A stretch of DNA of 64,000 bases from Hexactinellida sp. DTS-2022 (lineage: Eukaryota > Porifera > Hexactinellida): NCBI GenBank assembly GCA_028753945.1, contig JAPNXP010000002.1, positions 11,594,001 to 11,658,000 on the forward strand. Direction: 5' to 3'. The stretch's first letter is position 1, and every line of letters begins with the position of its first letter. The notes under the pieces were generated by a model that was given only the letters and a program-made list of their open reading frames with translations, did not search any database and was not told where the DNA came from. Positions 19,837-30,866 of the stretch are shown here, one piece after another. The position numbers and the translations under genes were made by a program.

Positions 19837-21552
19837 TCACTTAGTATTTAAACTACGAGATGCTTTCTTGCAAGGACAACGAATGGGTTTACAAGATTTA
19901 CATCTGCAGAACGCTCCGCCTACGATACCAAACGATGCCTTCCTCATTGCGTTTGTTTGAGAAATTGAGCTAGGAGGGACATTGTCAGGTTGGATAAAAT
20001 TGGTATAACACAACTGGAATTGATTTCGACTATACTTATTGTTCAATATTCCGTCTCGTGTCCCAATGGTATAGTTGTCATTCTCTACTTCCCCTACTAC
20101 TCCAATCAAGTTCCATTGTCCTAGCGAAGTCATTCTATCTTGTCTTTCAATAGGAATGATCACATTATCTCCAACGCAAGCTGGATGGAATCTCTTTGCT
20201 GAGGATTTGAGCATGCGTTCATGGAGCTTGTTTTGATTACGCTTTATTTTCGCTCTGATGTTTTCGGATTCACTAGAGTGCAAGTTGATATCACATTTGG
20301 ACACCAAACTGGAGTTCCGTATCCTTCGTCTCCATTTGTCCTACCACAAAACACATGAATTTACCTCTACATCCAGGACAAGAATGAACCCAACTAGTCA
20401 ACTCCCCACACAATACGCAATTCAATGTTTGGTGAGACTCTTGTCCAAAGATACGGGTTCCATCAGGGATCGATTGCGAAATATCATCAATATATGGATC
20501 CAGAAGGGCGGAAAAGACAGGAGAATCTGGAGATGAGGTGAAGAAATATAATGCAGAGTTTCATGACAACCAAAGGGTAACTGTAGTTCTGGTTGACTAT
20601 AAGGAAAGTTAGGCGTAGAAAAAGCAGGATTAGAGTCGTTATCCTGCGCAGCTGTTTATTAATGCTGTTTATGATGCACTCCAGATTTTCCTCAGTGTGG
20701 ATATCATGAGCCACTTCATGAGGTATACCGAAGTCTAAAAGGCCTGAAGAGGGTTTATGATTGTAGAGAACCTCATAAGGTGTAAGTCCGATGGTAGATG
20801 ATGGGTTTCTTTTTTTGGTATTGAACCCTTTTTAAGTATTTGACCCAGCACAGATCTGTGGCATTCTCCCTCATTATGGAGCTAAGGTCATTTTTTATTT
20901 CTCTGTTCGCTCGCTCTACAGACCCCTGACTTTCAGGATGGCGTGGCTTGACATGAATAATTTCTGTTGAGGTCCTTTCTCATTGATCTAAGAGAAAAGA
21001 GTTGAGGTACAAAATTCACCACCGTTATCGGATTGAAGTATTTGAGGTGGACCTAGTTCGCAGAAAATATCGTCTATAACTTCAGCGACTTCACAAACAG
21101 ACTTGTGCTTGAGTGGCCGCAACAAAATATATCCCGTAAATGGTCCTGGTATACCAATAGCCACTTGAATGGTACACCTGACTCGGACTTATTATGTTCC
21201 TCAGACATGTCCCTGAAATCTATCAAATCGACTTGATAGCGGGATAGAAAACTTGTTGATGAAATTGGTTTAACTACTAGGGACTTAACAAACTTTTGGC
21301 ATTGCGTAGATGGCATTCTTCACATCTTTGCAAAAATATGTTGCAAGCATTTTCTGTTATTCCGTGGTACAATCCAGAAACGCACTTGTACAAACCCAAT
21401 TTCCTAACATGATTATGTTCAATATAAGTACTGAGCAATACATCATAAATATCTTCAATAGATAGTACACGCCTATCAGATGAATCGTCATCTTCTCTCC
21501 TTCGCAAATAAAGAAACTTAACAGAATCGTATGTAAGCACCTTGTATCTCAA
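19837..21552 (-). pseudogene. KRBA2-like integrase (Ginger/gypsy-type)
   Basis: Minus-strand blocks in order: an N-terminal HHCC-type zinc-binding region (YIEHNHVRKLGLYKC, then FLQRCEECHLRNA, 21277-21552); the integrase core with RYQVDLIDFRDM (first Asp, about 21230), ILQSDNGGEF (second Asp, about 21040) and PESQGSVERANREIKNDL (Glu, about 20900-20935); then a C-terminal part (19837-20307) with GDNVIIPIERQDR, GVVGEVENDNYTIGT and a Cys cluster CRCKSCKPIRCPCKK. This order matches KRAB-A domain-containing protein 2-like and SCAND3-like proteins, which descend from Ginger-type DNA transposons or gypsy integrases. All three catalytic residues are present, but frame changes (near 21290, 20970 and 20500) break the gene. 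No terminal repeats were found. Confidence 0.8.
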
Positions 21553-21887
21553 GTGTAATATCTGTCATCTAAGTTTTGCAGGCTTATTAGTAGGTACTGG
21601 GCCGGACATGAAGATAATATTTTCATCAATGACTGCACTAGTGTATAATGCAGAACGATTTGTGGACTGCAAAGTTATTAAGTTCTTGAATAAATGACAA
21701 TTTTGCCATTCTTACCGTACAATCGAATGCTTGCTGGAATCATAGTGAATTTGTTCCTCCCCAATTTATACCTTACAGAATTGATTTCCCAGACCAAAGA
21801 AAGCTTAGCGCCTGACAGAATAAAAAATATTTTTGAAAATTAAGATCAAAGTATTTATTTCAATCGTTGTTGATACTATAAAATATT
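21553..21887. other. spacer upstream of the integrase
   Basis: No recognised family. A short minus-strand frame, SLVWEINSVRYKLGRNKFTM, at about 21740-21815 may be an N-terminal remnant of the same element. Confidence 0.3.
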
Positions 21888-22060
21888 ATCCTTAGAAACG
21901 ACCCACAATATATGAAGCACTTAAACACACCGTTTATATTTGGTGTGTTCGTGAACACACCAAATAATTTGATGTGTACGCGAACACACCAAATAATTTG
22001 ATGTGTACGCGAACACACCAAATAATACTGGTGTGTTCGCGAACACACTGAATTCCTTAA
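21888..22060. repeat. GTGTGTTCGCGAACACAC palindrome array, copy 3
   Basis: Four to five copies of a roughly 34-bp unit containing GTGTGTWCGCGAACACACCA, bounded by CGTTTATATTTGGTGTG and GAACACACTGAATTC. It is in inverted orientation relative to 18892-19010 and has more units. Confidence 0.85.
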
Positions 22061-22174
22061 CGAACTCAACATATATATATACATATACTATAATTAACAT
22101 TTATTGGTAGACTAAATTTCAATATTTCAAATTTCAAAAAGTAGATCAAAGTAGTAGTTTTGTGCGTTCACTAT

Positions 22175-22730
22175 CTAGAATACGTTATTATACCCTACAT
22201 TAACCTATTAAAACCATATACAGTACATATTGGATATAGTGATAATGGTGGGGACATCTGATTTGTGGCCAAATTATCGCTATATCCAATATCTCACTAT
22301 ATTCAATATATTACTATATCCATTATATCACTATATCCACTGTATCACCGCATCTAATATATGACTATACATTGTCAATACTTATATTCTGAAAAGAATA
22401 ATCAAATTCAAGTGGTAACGATATTTATACTGTAAAATATGAAATTATGGGGTCCAAGGAAGTTCAAAAATCCAATATTCTTGTCTAATCTGTACACAAA
22501 TTATCTCTATATCCAATAATGATATCACTATAACCAATAAAATTTGTATGGGATTTGCTCGGGGACGCACCTAAAGCTGCAAAATTATCACTATATCCAT
22601 CTATCACCTTTATCACTATATCTTATTATGTACTGTATCGATATATTTTGTGATAAAATTGTTAGGTCGATCCACAAGTTACTGTGACGCCTTATATATA
22701 GGAGGCTATGGATATTTGTAGGTTAGTTTT
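22175..22730. repeat. interspersed repeat, filled copy
   Basis: The flanks (ATACGTTATTATACCCTA on the left, TATCGATATATTTTGT on the right) match an uninterrupted copy at 45755-45905. The difference is the 415-bp MITE at 22221-22635. Confidence 0.85.
22221..22635. mobile_element. 415-bp TA-flanked MITE, empty site known
   Basis: Ends CAGTACATATTGGATATAGT and ACTATATCTTATTATGTACTG-like sequence are inverted; TA flanks both sides (22219-22220, 22636-22637). The interior is repeats of CACTATATCCA/TGGATATAGTG. At 45800 the related repeat reads CCATATATCGAT with a single TA, exactly the expected empty site. Confidence 0.92.
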
Positions 22731-23642
22731 GATTTTGGGTTTAGTAATCTTATCGTATTTAATCTTTCTCATAATAATCAATAGATATAATTCAACATAG
22801 CTTCAATATTTGTAGAATAGAATTTAACAGTAGACATGTTCATACCGTTGGGATGTGCATTGCAGCAATTTGGAGATGCGAAGAGCAGAAAGAAATATAA
22901 TCTAAAAAAATATAAATGATAATTATCAAAATTATATTCCAATTAAACAAGACTTAATGACAATATGGTTTACAAAAATAAAGGAAAATAGGTATTGAAA
23001 TAAAACAAGTTATTAAGTACTAAATAAATTTGTGTATCCTCTAAATAATAGTGTAATTATTCACTAAATATTCATTAACGACCGAGAATCAGAAGTTAAT
23101 GCAGTATCCATGGTGCAAATAAAATCATACAGCGAGCGAGAATCACACGCCCAAGGATTACTAAATTCAGGAAATTATTGAAATCAAAATATCGCAAGTA
23201 GATGGAAAAGTACAACATGAATTGATTAGATTATATAATCATAATACGCATTTAGACAATTAATTTTATATAACAGCGAAATTTCATAGGAAAAGTTATT
23301 TTTCGATATTGTTTTTGGCTCCTCTGTGAAATGTTGATATAAAATTGGGAAACAATGTTGTGAGCAGACTACCAATGAGGCGACTGCATAGTGCCTTGTT
23401 CAGGTATCTACATGAATCTATCAATCACACGCAGGTTTAACCTATCGAATTTCGATTCAGCATCAAATATTATGTGGGATAATGCTCGATACAAACAATT
23501 AACATTGGCAAATAATGTTACTAATAAATATTTATATGAAATGTATTTGCCAATCTATTTTCCCGTGAACAGTAGTAGTGCATCAAATTATTAATTAGGG
23601 CGATGTAATGATTTTTCTAGTCGTTAAAATTGGTTCAACATC
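22731..23642. other. AT-rich, possibly Helitron 3' region
   Basis: No gene recognised. It lies directly beyond the 3' end of the minus-strand Helitron gene; no CTRR end with hairpin was identified. Confidence 0.3.
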
Positions 23643-23973
23643 CTACCCAATACTACTGGAAATCCTCTTTAGCATAAAGGGAGTCAAGTTATTAATGGAA
23701 CGATTGAATAAATCAATATCCATAGTATTTACCGCACCAGCGATAGCACCATCAAACATCAAATCAGGCACAAAAGTATTCATGGGAGACTGAGTAGATT
23801 GGGAATCCAGCAAAAGACTTAGGATATTATCACTGAATTCAGTTAGCTTACGTATCTTACTGAGTGGTTCCGAATCATCTAGTATAAATACCCTTTTCAC
23901 AGAACTAAAGACCGGGTCTTCACACTGCGTAAGGGAAAAGCATTTTAAGTGATACATCCATGGTACATGTATC

Positions 23974-24497
23974 CAGTGGCGGCGCGTGTGCTCCACCACT
24001 AGGTGGTCACCCATGGGTCAGCAAGTATTTAGGGTCAAACACCAAATATAGTATAGTTAAATCATGTTTAATCTAGCTTCTCGAGCTATACACCATATGC
24101 TACGCATATGCAGGATATGCCCAGAATAGCATTCACGCCTAGTTTTTCTAATATATTTAACGAAATAGGGGTTGGAATTTTTCCACTATGCTGAATTCTA
24201 GACCTCAGGGATTGGGAGTTCTCGGAGTTAATAGAGAGAGAACTCTTAACATTGATGATGCCGTTTTAATTGACAAATTTGCTAATAATAAGAGACGGAT
24301 CATTCTCAATTAGTGTATAAATACTTTATAGTCTAAATTCCTTGTTTGATCAATTAGAATAGCCAAAAGAAAGGATACCCAATAAATAAAACAATATTAA
24401 TGTAGCTGTACATCTTACAGGGTGGTAGGGAGGGTGGTCAATCACTTTGATAGGGTGGTCATCTGACCACCCTGGACCACCCTTGGCGCCGCCACTG
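23974..24497. mobile_element. 524-bp hAT, TSD CATGTATC
   Basis: Ends CAGTGGCGGCGCGTG and TTGGCGCCGCCACTG are inverted, flanked by perfect repeats CATGTATC (23966-23973, 24498-24505). Internal TIR-like GGTGGTC/GACCACC motifs lie near both ends. The right target repeat directly abuts the left end of a second hAT. Confidence 0.95.
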
Positions 24498-24505
24498 CAT
24501 GTATC

Positions 24506-24642
24506 CAGGGCCGGATTATCCAATAGGCACTGTGCCTAGGGCCTACGAAAAATTTGGGGCCTACGAACGAAAAATTGAGGCCTGATTGCTGCCTGGTATC
24601 CTCAAAGTGTATAGGGCCTACGAAGACCTTAATCCGGCCCTG
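24506..24642. mobile_element. 137-bp hAT MITE, TSD CATGTATC/CCTGTATC
   Basis: Ends CAGGGCCGGATTA and TAATCCGGCCCTG are perfect inverted repeats. The left 8 bp CATGTATC (24498-24505) and right 8 bp CCTGTATC (24643-24650) match at 7 of 8. It shares its left target repeat with the neighbouring 524-bp hAT. Confidence 0.93.
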
Positions 24643-25912
24643 CCTGTATCCTGAGTGGAGTGCACTGAATTACCCAATTTATTCTGGAATACTTCACGAT
24701 AGACTACACTATTAACCCAGTCTCCGCCGGATGAAGAGGGGGTACCGCCACAAATCATAAGTTTTTTTCCGGCAGGATTTTGAACTGGCTCAATGCAACA
24801 TAAAGTGGTCCATGGCTGAAAATAGCATTCGGAGATGATAGGAATATCCGAATATGCCCAGATTAAACTCTGTCCTTGTCCCTTGCTAATGGTAATACAA
24901 AAGGCAGGACGAATAGCGAACTGCCTCATTCTGAGTACAAACGGAAAGTCTGATCAAATTGAGTCATGAGAATGCGGCGAATAAAAACCCGTTTACCCTT
25001 ATGAACTAACACCTGTAGCAATTTCAGCGTTAATCATGCGATTCAGGAATGCTTTTACAGTTAACCGAGTGGCGTTACACATTCCTTGAGTCGGATCAAG
25101 ACTTCGCAATAAAATAATATTTGCTTAAACCTTAAGACAGTCGGTGAAGAGGCAAACCATTAAATGTAATATAATGTAGGAACTCAGTGGGATACATGCC
25201 GCCTGCTCCTCACCTACAAGTCTGCGCTTAATAACGTGCTCGATTCCCCTGGTATCAGGTTATAACTTATTGATTGATAAAATCAGTGGTATCATTCTTA
25301 GAACACATCAAACTACTGCGGGAAAGATAATCTGGATTATTACAGTTTACTTTAATATCGCCGTAAGTAGCAGCAACCAAGTCAGAAACTGACTCACCTG
25401 CTACCACGAATTTGAGGTCTACGTGAATCATTTGATTCTCACCCTCGGGATCATTGCCTTCTCCAACTCTCAGAGGAATTTGGAAAAGTCACTATCTTGG
25501 GATGCATCACCTGAAGATAGATTACGGAGTCGCATGTTTATAGTGAGTTTAAGAATCTTAACATGACTCCAGAGAGGTGATCTATTCAGACAGGCTGAAA
25601 CATCATCAGCTTCGATCCCATGTTTGATTCAGGCATAATTTGACGTAAACGACCACTAAACACAATAACTTTGCAACCGAAAGGAATATCGCATGACAGA
25701 GCTCTCAATGTACGGTCGATACACTGCAGCTTACCTATGTGTCATAGGAGCCTCATCCCAAACAAAGCCTGGTGCTCTGAATTAGACTAGCTAAGGCGCT
25801 CTGTTTGGAAATAATGCATACAGAGATTACATTCATATGGATAGGAACCTTCAGCCTAGAATGAACAGTTCTACCATGTAAGATCAGTGCTGCTAAACCG
25901 GATTAAGCCATG

Positions 25913-28214
25913 CATAGCCTACTCTATATATGGCCTGACAGTAGATGTACCAGGAATGCACAAGAAGATGGGAATTTTAATTTTTCAAAATTTCCTATAT
26001 TGAACTACTAAGTTCTTTATACGTCTCTAGGTCGTAAACATAACCCAGCCCTGCTAGCCCGTGATTAGTATTAGGTGTAATGAAAAGGGTGATTGAATTT
26101 TCATAATTTAATAGTAAGAATAAACACAAACAGTAATTTCTAATATTTATATACAGTAAATAATACACAATTATTTACTTTCTTTCCTCTCTCCTCTTTC
26201 TGTCTCTGGCTCTAGCAGTGACACACGACACACCTAACTACATAATAGAAATAAGAATAAACAGAGTAATACAAATCATGGTAAATACAAATAAGTAAAC
26301 ACATAATTAAGAGAATTTCTTTAATTTACGCTTTTCTATACTTTTGAAAGAAACAGCGAGTTATAATTCTTAACTTTGCTTGCAAGAAAGCAATTCGCTG
26401 CGGTAAAGACTAGCTTCGATAAGATGTTCCAACTAAACACATCACAGCTAATACAAGTAGACTTCCAAATACTTGGATCACGATTATCACTATCTTCCAA
26501 ATTCAAATACATCAACGTGAGTTCAACAAGTATTTTTCTAGAAGGTCCACTTACAAGCATCGCCAACAGCTCTTTATTGTTTTCGATGGCAACAAAGGTC
26601 TTCCATAGAACAAGTATGAAATTCAAAACTGGCTCAGATGGATATTTATGTCCGCCACGGTCCGTTAGCTGCAGAATTTTATACTGAGAGTCTAGGTCTA
26701 AATCAAACAGAAATTCTATATCAACTGTTAGCATATGTAGACAGACATGACACGGTTTTGTTCGTTCAGGTTATGATGGAAGAATGGCCTGCAATAAAGG
26801 CTAATGATTGAAGCAACTGTGAACCACAATCAATTGTTCATAGATCATAAATTTCATCAAGAAATGGCTCCAAATTGAATTCAGTGGAATACTGAAAAAA
26901 ATTACCTAACAAATGACTGAATAGATTGAAAGGAAGTGTCTTGTTGGTCAGTAAATATGTTTAATTCTGCTAGAAAATTTAAGTCGACGCTTGGTTCAAG
27001 GATTTCAAGATAGAAGATGTGATAATTAGAACCCGACATCATCGGTATAGACCGAAATGGTGTCCAAGGACCGTCTGTAGAAAGGAGGACAACACATATT
27101 TAAAGCCACATGTTTGAGTCAAATGGTTGGTAATTTGTAGTAAGGCAATACAAGCATGTCTAAAACTGGTGTATGTTTGTTTACTCAATTTTCCAATTTT
27201 TTCTGCTAAAGTTCGACAAGCCTCTAACCAATAACTTAAGGGGATAATCACAATAAGAACTAGAGTTGTATTTCAAAGCAAGTTCCTGCAAAACAGATTC
27301 AATTTCTCGGATTTCACTAATTGCAGCAATGGGAACGGATATACTCTGTCCATTAAAATAGGCTGAGGTGGATAAATATGCATTGATTTCAAGGTACAAA
27401 TCTACGGAGATATTTTTTTCAGCCATTTTAGCGAGAACAAACGTTATGTTGCTCTCATTAATTAAGGAAACCACACCAACCAACTATTAGGTGAATAAAT
27501 CAAGGTTAATTAACTTATCTTTCAAGTCCTGTGGAGAGTTGACCACAAACTTCTCTTTCTCTTGACTCTCAGATCTCAAGCTGAGTTGTAGTGTTTGGTT
27601 CATCAAGTCTTCCTCTTTTGCATCGTAAGACAAGCGATTCCGTTTGTTTGGTTTTGATGAGTAATATGCTGGGCAGCCAGGCAGTTAACTTGGTACAGCG
27701 CCTTCCTCAGCTTTGGCTTCGCCCGCGGCACTTCAATACAAGTACCATCTCCTTTGGGACTTTGAAAATGTAGTCTATGTCTTCTTTCTGAAAATGGTTG
27801 ATACATACATATACTACCTTCAGGTCACCGATATCCTCGCGACGAAGAGCGAATGTCCAGGCATGATTCAGGGTTGGTGGATTTTGAGGCATCTTGAACA
27901 CAGGAACGTGGTCATCCGGGTTGTAGTTGCTCTTGCATCCGGGGACAGAACACGAGTTAGGCATGAATAGAAGCTAATATTAATAAAATACCAAAGTGAA
28001 ATTAAAAGGATGAGATTGTACATCAATAGAAGTGTTTGGAATAAAATCTGATCAATAGTTGTATATATTTCAAGAATATTTCTAATTAATGTGGTTGATT
28101 ATTATTATTATTTTGAAATTAAATATTGTGGTTGGATAAATATTACCATCTTCTCCTTCATCCTTGGTCCATATTTTCTACGTTACTGTCAGGCCATATT
28201 TAGAGTAGGCTATG
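25913..28214 (-). mobile_element. 2.3-kb P-like element with terminal inverted repeats
   Basis: Ends CATAGCCTACTCTATATATG and its inverted partner near 28184-28214 (TACTGTCAGGCCATAT then GAGTAGGCTATG) form inverted repeats of about 31-35 bp, the size typical of P elements. GCCATG flanks both sides directly (25907-25912, 28215-28220). Removing the element plus one GCCATG rejoins the surrounding Helitron gene (MA..SGLAALILHGR). P elements usually make 8-bp duplications, so the 6 bp seen here is either decayed or family-specific. Confidence 0.82.
26336..27964 (-). pseudogene. THAP/P-element-like transposase, internally deleted
   Basis: N-terminal THAP finger at 27707-27964: MPNSCSVPGCKSNYNPDDHV, then FKMPQNP, AWTFALRREDIGD and CINHFQKEDIDYIFKVP, giving C5, C10 and C-x2-H. 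A linker (KPNKRNRLSYDAKEEDLMNQ) and a middle block (IAAISEIREIESVLQELALK, 27181-27483) follow. The frame then passes straight to the post-catalytic block EACRTLAEKIGKLSKQT, HHFGLYR and, at 26336-26734, GPSRKILVELT. The RNase H block DEIHVKS, present in the copy at 13190-14055, is absent. The gene therefore looks internally deleted, as in non-autonomous KP-like P derivatives. A retained THAP domain without a catalytic core could still bind element DNA; that is inference. Frameshifts at about 27760 and 27640 and several stops are present. Confidence 0.85.
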
Positions 28215-28232
28215 GCCATGTCTATTGCTATA

Positions 28233-28419
28233 CAGTGGAGCCTCCCATAACGGACACTCCAAATAGCGGACAACCTCTAAATAACGGACAACCCTCGTGG
28301 CACGGATTTATTTATTTAGCATATGTCTAATTGAAAGGCAACCTCTAAATAGCGGACAACCTCTAAATAACGGACTACGACTCTGGTCCCAAGGTGTCCT
28401 TTGTTCAGAGGCTCTACTG
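28233..28419 (-). mobile_element. pogo/Tigger-type MITE, copy B (187 bp)
   Basis: Ends CAGTGGAGCCTC and GAGGCTCTACTG are inverted, with TA on both sides (28231-28232, 28420-28421). The best preserved of the three copies (others 1355-1541, 47203-47389). It lies in the Helitron gene, just outside the P-like element. Confidence 0.95.
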
Positions 28420-29619
28420 TATTAACTTGTGAACGTCCGTAATAAAATCGTGTTGTAAAGAACGTTTTGTCCGGTCCTATTCCGGTTCATCGATAGAGAA
28501 TGCATTAAGTACGAAATAGTATAGTTAACAGCTGCAATCACAATGTTATAAATACTCATCTGGTCAGCATTAGATAGAGGTAAGTTTTGACTCACTAGAT
28601 CATTTTGTTCATTAACATTACAATCAATCTCATCCATAACGATACTCGATCCCTCATATGGTTACTCACATTAGTAGGGATCGGCTTATCTGGGTAGTCA
28701 GTAAAGACATTCCATGTTTTTGCATTCGGAACCAAGCAATTCGCTATTCAAGATATGCCGTCGAGTTCTACATTAGCAAATACAGTTCTATCATGACACA
28801 GGAAGTCCTCAGCGAAAGAGGCTTTGTACTTATCCCAGACAGCGAGTGGATTAGATGGCTCAACATACAGGAGAATAGTCACGAATAGCTGACGCAACTG
28901 TACTGGCATAACACAGAGAGCAGCCTCAGCCAAACACTGATCAGCTTCCTGATCACCTCCAACAGACTGAGTCTCAGAGCAGCCTCCTTATAGGTGTCAC
29001 ATACGGTCCCATCACGGAGAGCACGGACGTCCTGAAAACTCATGCAACCTGTGACATGGTTGAGAAGTGTCCTCAGATAGAAAAGTGGTACCTCGCCCGG
29101 ATGAGCTGGATACATACCTGCTATCATGGTAACATGCCCCTAAACTCTCGATTTCGATTCACGCTTAGGTTTGCCCCTCATAAACTTGTCAGGGAAATCC
29201 GTGTGAGTTCTAGAGAAGTGGAGATATAGCAACGAACCATGCAGTTAGTGTGGGGTGCTTCTGTCTGCTGAGAACAATTATTTCCGCGTTAGCGGAGAAC
29301 ATCACAGACAGTTGATTCTCAAGGTGGAGAGCTATCCTCATAACGTGGGTGAAGTAAGCATAAAGGGCAAAGGAAAATACACGGTATCAAGCTTCAGTGG
29401 CAGATTTATCGAGCTTCTAGGTAATTAGCGACTTTGTCCCAACGCTTAGGACCGCCACGATTCGCATTTTCATCTGAACTGAACTGAACAATGGCTCTAT
29501 CGTGACCCTTGTACACATATTTGTAGAGATACCTAACGGCAGTAACTGTTGTACAAATCTCAACATTAATGTGTGCATTGTACTTCAACAGCAAGAAGGG
29601 ATTGTTTGGGACAAGCCAG

Positions 29620-30208
29620 TAGAGCTCTGCGCGGGTTATATGCGGGACACTCACCAGCACCGCATGTATTAGTGATTGACCCGCCCCGTCACGAAAATCC
29701 GACAATATAAACAAATGAACCCGCATCTAACTCGCATTAACCAGCACCAACACTCGATGACCAGTATTATCGCTAGTGTTATATAATAGAAGCAAACAAT
29801 CAGGCACACAATGCGGCACAAAATATTTACATCCTTAAGGAATAAAGAAGACGGAAATATGTTTTAAAGAAGACGGCAAATTTTTTATTATTCGGGATTA
29901 CGAAATAATTCACCGTACAATTCGTTCCATCGCCAGACTTCTGCAATCTTAAGATTATATTGATCATTGATTTTGTTTAGGAACTATAGAGGGGTACATT
30001 ATTACAATTAGTGGAAACTGCGCCCCCAAATAATCCTTAGCGAGAACTCTTGCGCAAAAGCGCTGATCCGCATCAACCCGCAGCAAGAATCTGACCCGCA
30101 CCCGACCCGCAAGACGATTCCGTGACCCGCACCCGACCCGCCCCGAAAATATTCTGATCCTTTAACCCGCAAGAACCCGCATTTATTAACCACCCCCGCA
30201 GTGCTCTA
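29620..30208. mobile_element. 589-bp hAT with ACCCGC-rich ends, TSD CAASCCAG
   Basis: Ends TAGAGCTCTGCGCGGGTT and CCCCCGCAGTGCTCTA are inverted; flanks CAAGCCAG (29612-29619) and CAACCCAG (30209-30216) match at 7 of 8. Both ends carry repeated GACCCGC motifs. Removal rejoins DNRWV to VPNNPFLL of the Helitron Rep in frame. Confidence 0.93.
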
Positions 30209-30670
30209 CAACCCAGCGATTGTCACGAATAGTCTCGCATACTTGCACACTAAGGGCATTATCCATTCTGCCGTCATTAGGGTACCTATCATTAGCATCA
30301 CTGGTCACACAAGAAAATTATTTCGGCAATTTCTTACAGCAATTACCATCACGCATGCAAGTGGCGCTTTTGTTAAACAAACCACATAGACCATGGATCA
30401 TACAATGCTTTAACATTGCTATGTAGCCTCGTTGTAATAATGGGATCCGGAATCTCAGCACAGGGCTTATTTTCGTCAGTAAGTGTAATTAGAATATGAG
30501 CATGCGGAAGGTTCGCAGGGCCGGCGGCACCGGGAGTGTTCGGACACCCACTGCCTCAAGGAAATGAAGCGGTGCTTGGACAGTGGCACCCACTAGACTA
30601 CACAGTGACACCAACACCTCATAATACGTGGCTCCGGAAATGCACCACTTTTGGAACACTATGGTATACT

Positions 30671-30866
30671 CAGGGTTTTTTTAAAGGTTCAGACCTTGGT
30701 GCAACTCAGCGCGGCCTTGGTGTAACTCAAAACTGCAGCGGCTGCGGCCGACCCTTAATCGTGGTGTAACTCAACACTGCAGAGGCCGCTGCCGACCCGA
30801 ATCGTGGTGTAATTCCCAAAAATCTTGGTGCAAATTTACACCAAGATCGGCATTAAAAAAACCCTG
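30671..30866. mobile_element. 196-bp hAT MITE, TSD GTATACWC
   Basis: Ends CAGGGTTTTTTTAA and TTAAAAAAACCCTG are inverted. GTATACTC (30664-30671) and GTATACAC (30867-30874) flank it, with one C shared. The interior has repeats of CTTGGTGTAACTCA. It is inserted between AYVYT and the FQK codons of the Helitron gene. Confidence 0.85.

Larger units (their letters stand above)
23643..25906 (-). pseudogene. Helitron RepHel gene, helicase half
   Basis: Leftward from the P-like insertion: SGLAALILHGRTVHSRLKVP (about 25848-25905), then WDEAPMTHR (Walker B, about 25735-25762), then IDRTLRALSCDIPFG and KVIVFSGRLRQIMP (25620-25725), and near the C-terminus FAIRPAFCITISKGQGQSL (24870-24925), the last conserved helicase motif of Pif1-type Helitron helicases. 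A further stretch (VPWMYHLKCFSLTQC, 23643-23965) continues past two hAT insertions and is not a conserved domain I recognise. Many stops and frame changes mark a dead copy. The N-terminal Rep half is at 28420-31970, separated by the P-like element. Confidence 0.85.

Noticed and set aside
21888-22060. CRISPR-like array
   Set aside because: Units are palindromic and nearly identical including the spacers, and the DNA is eukaryotic; this is a tandem palindrome repeat.
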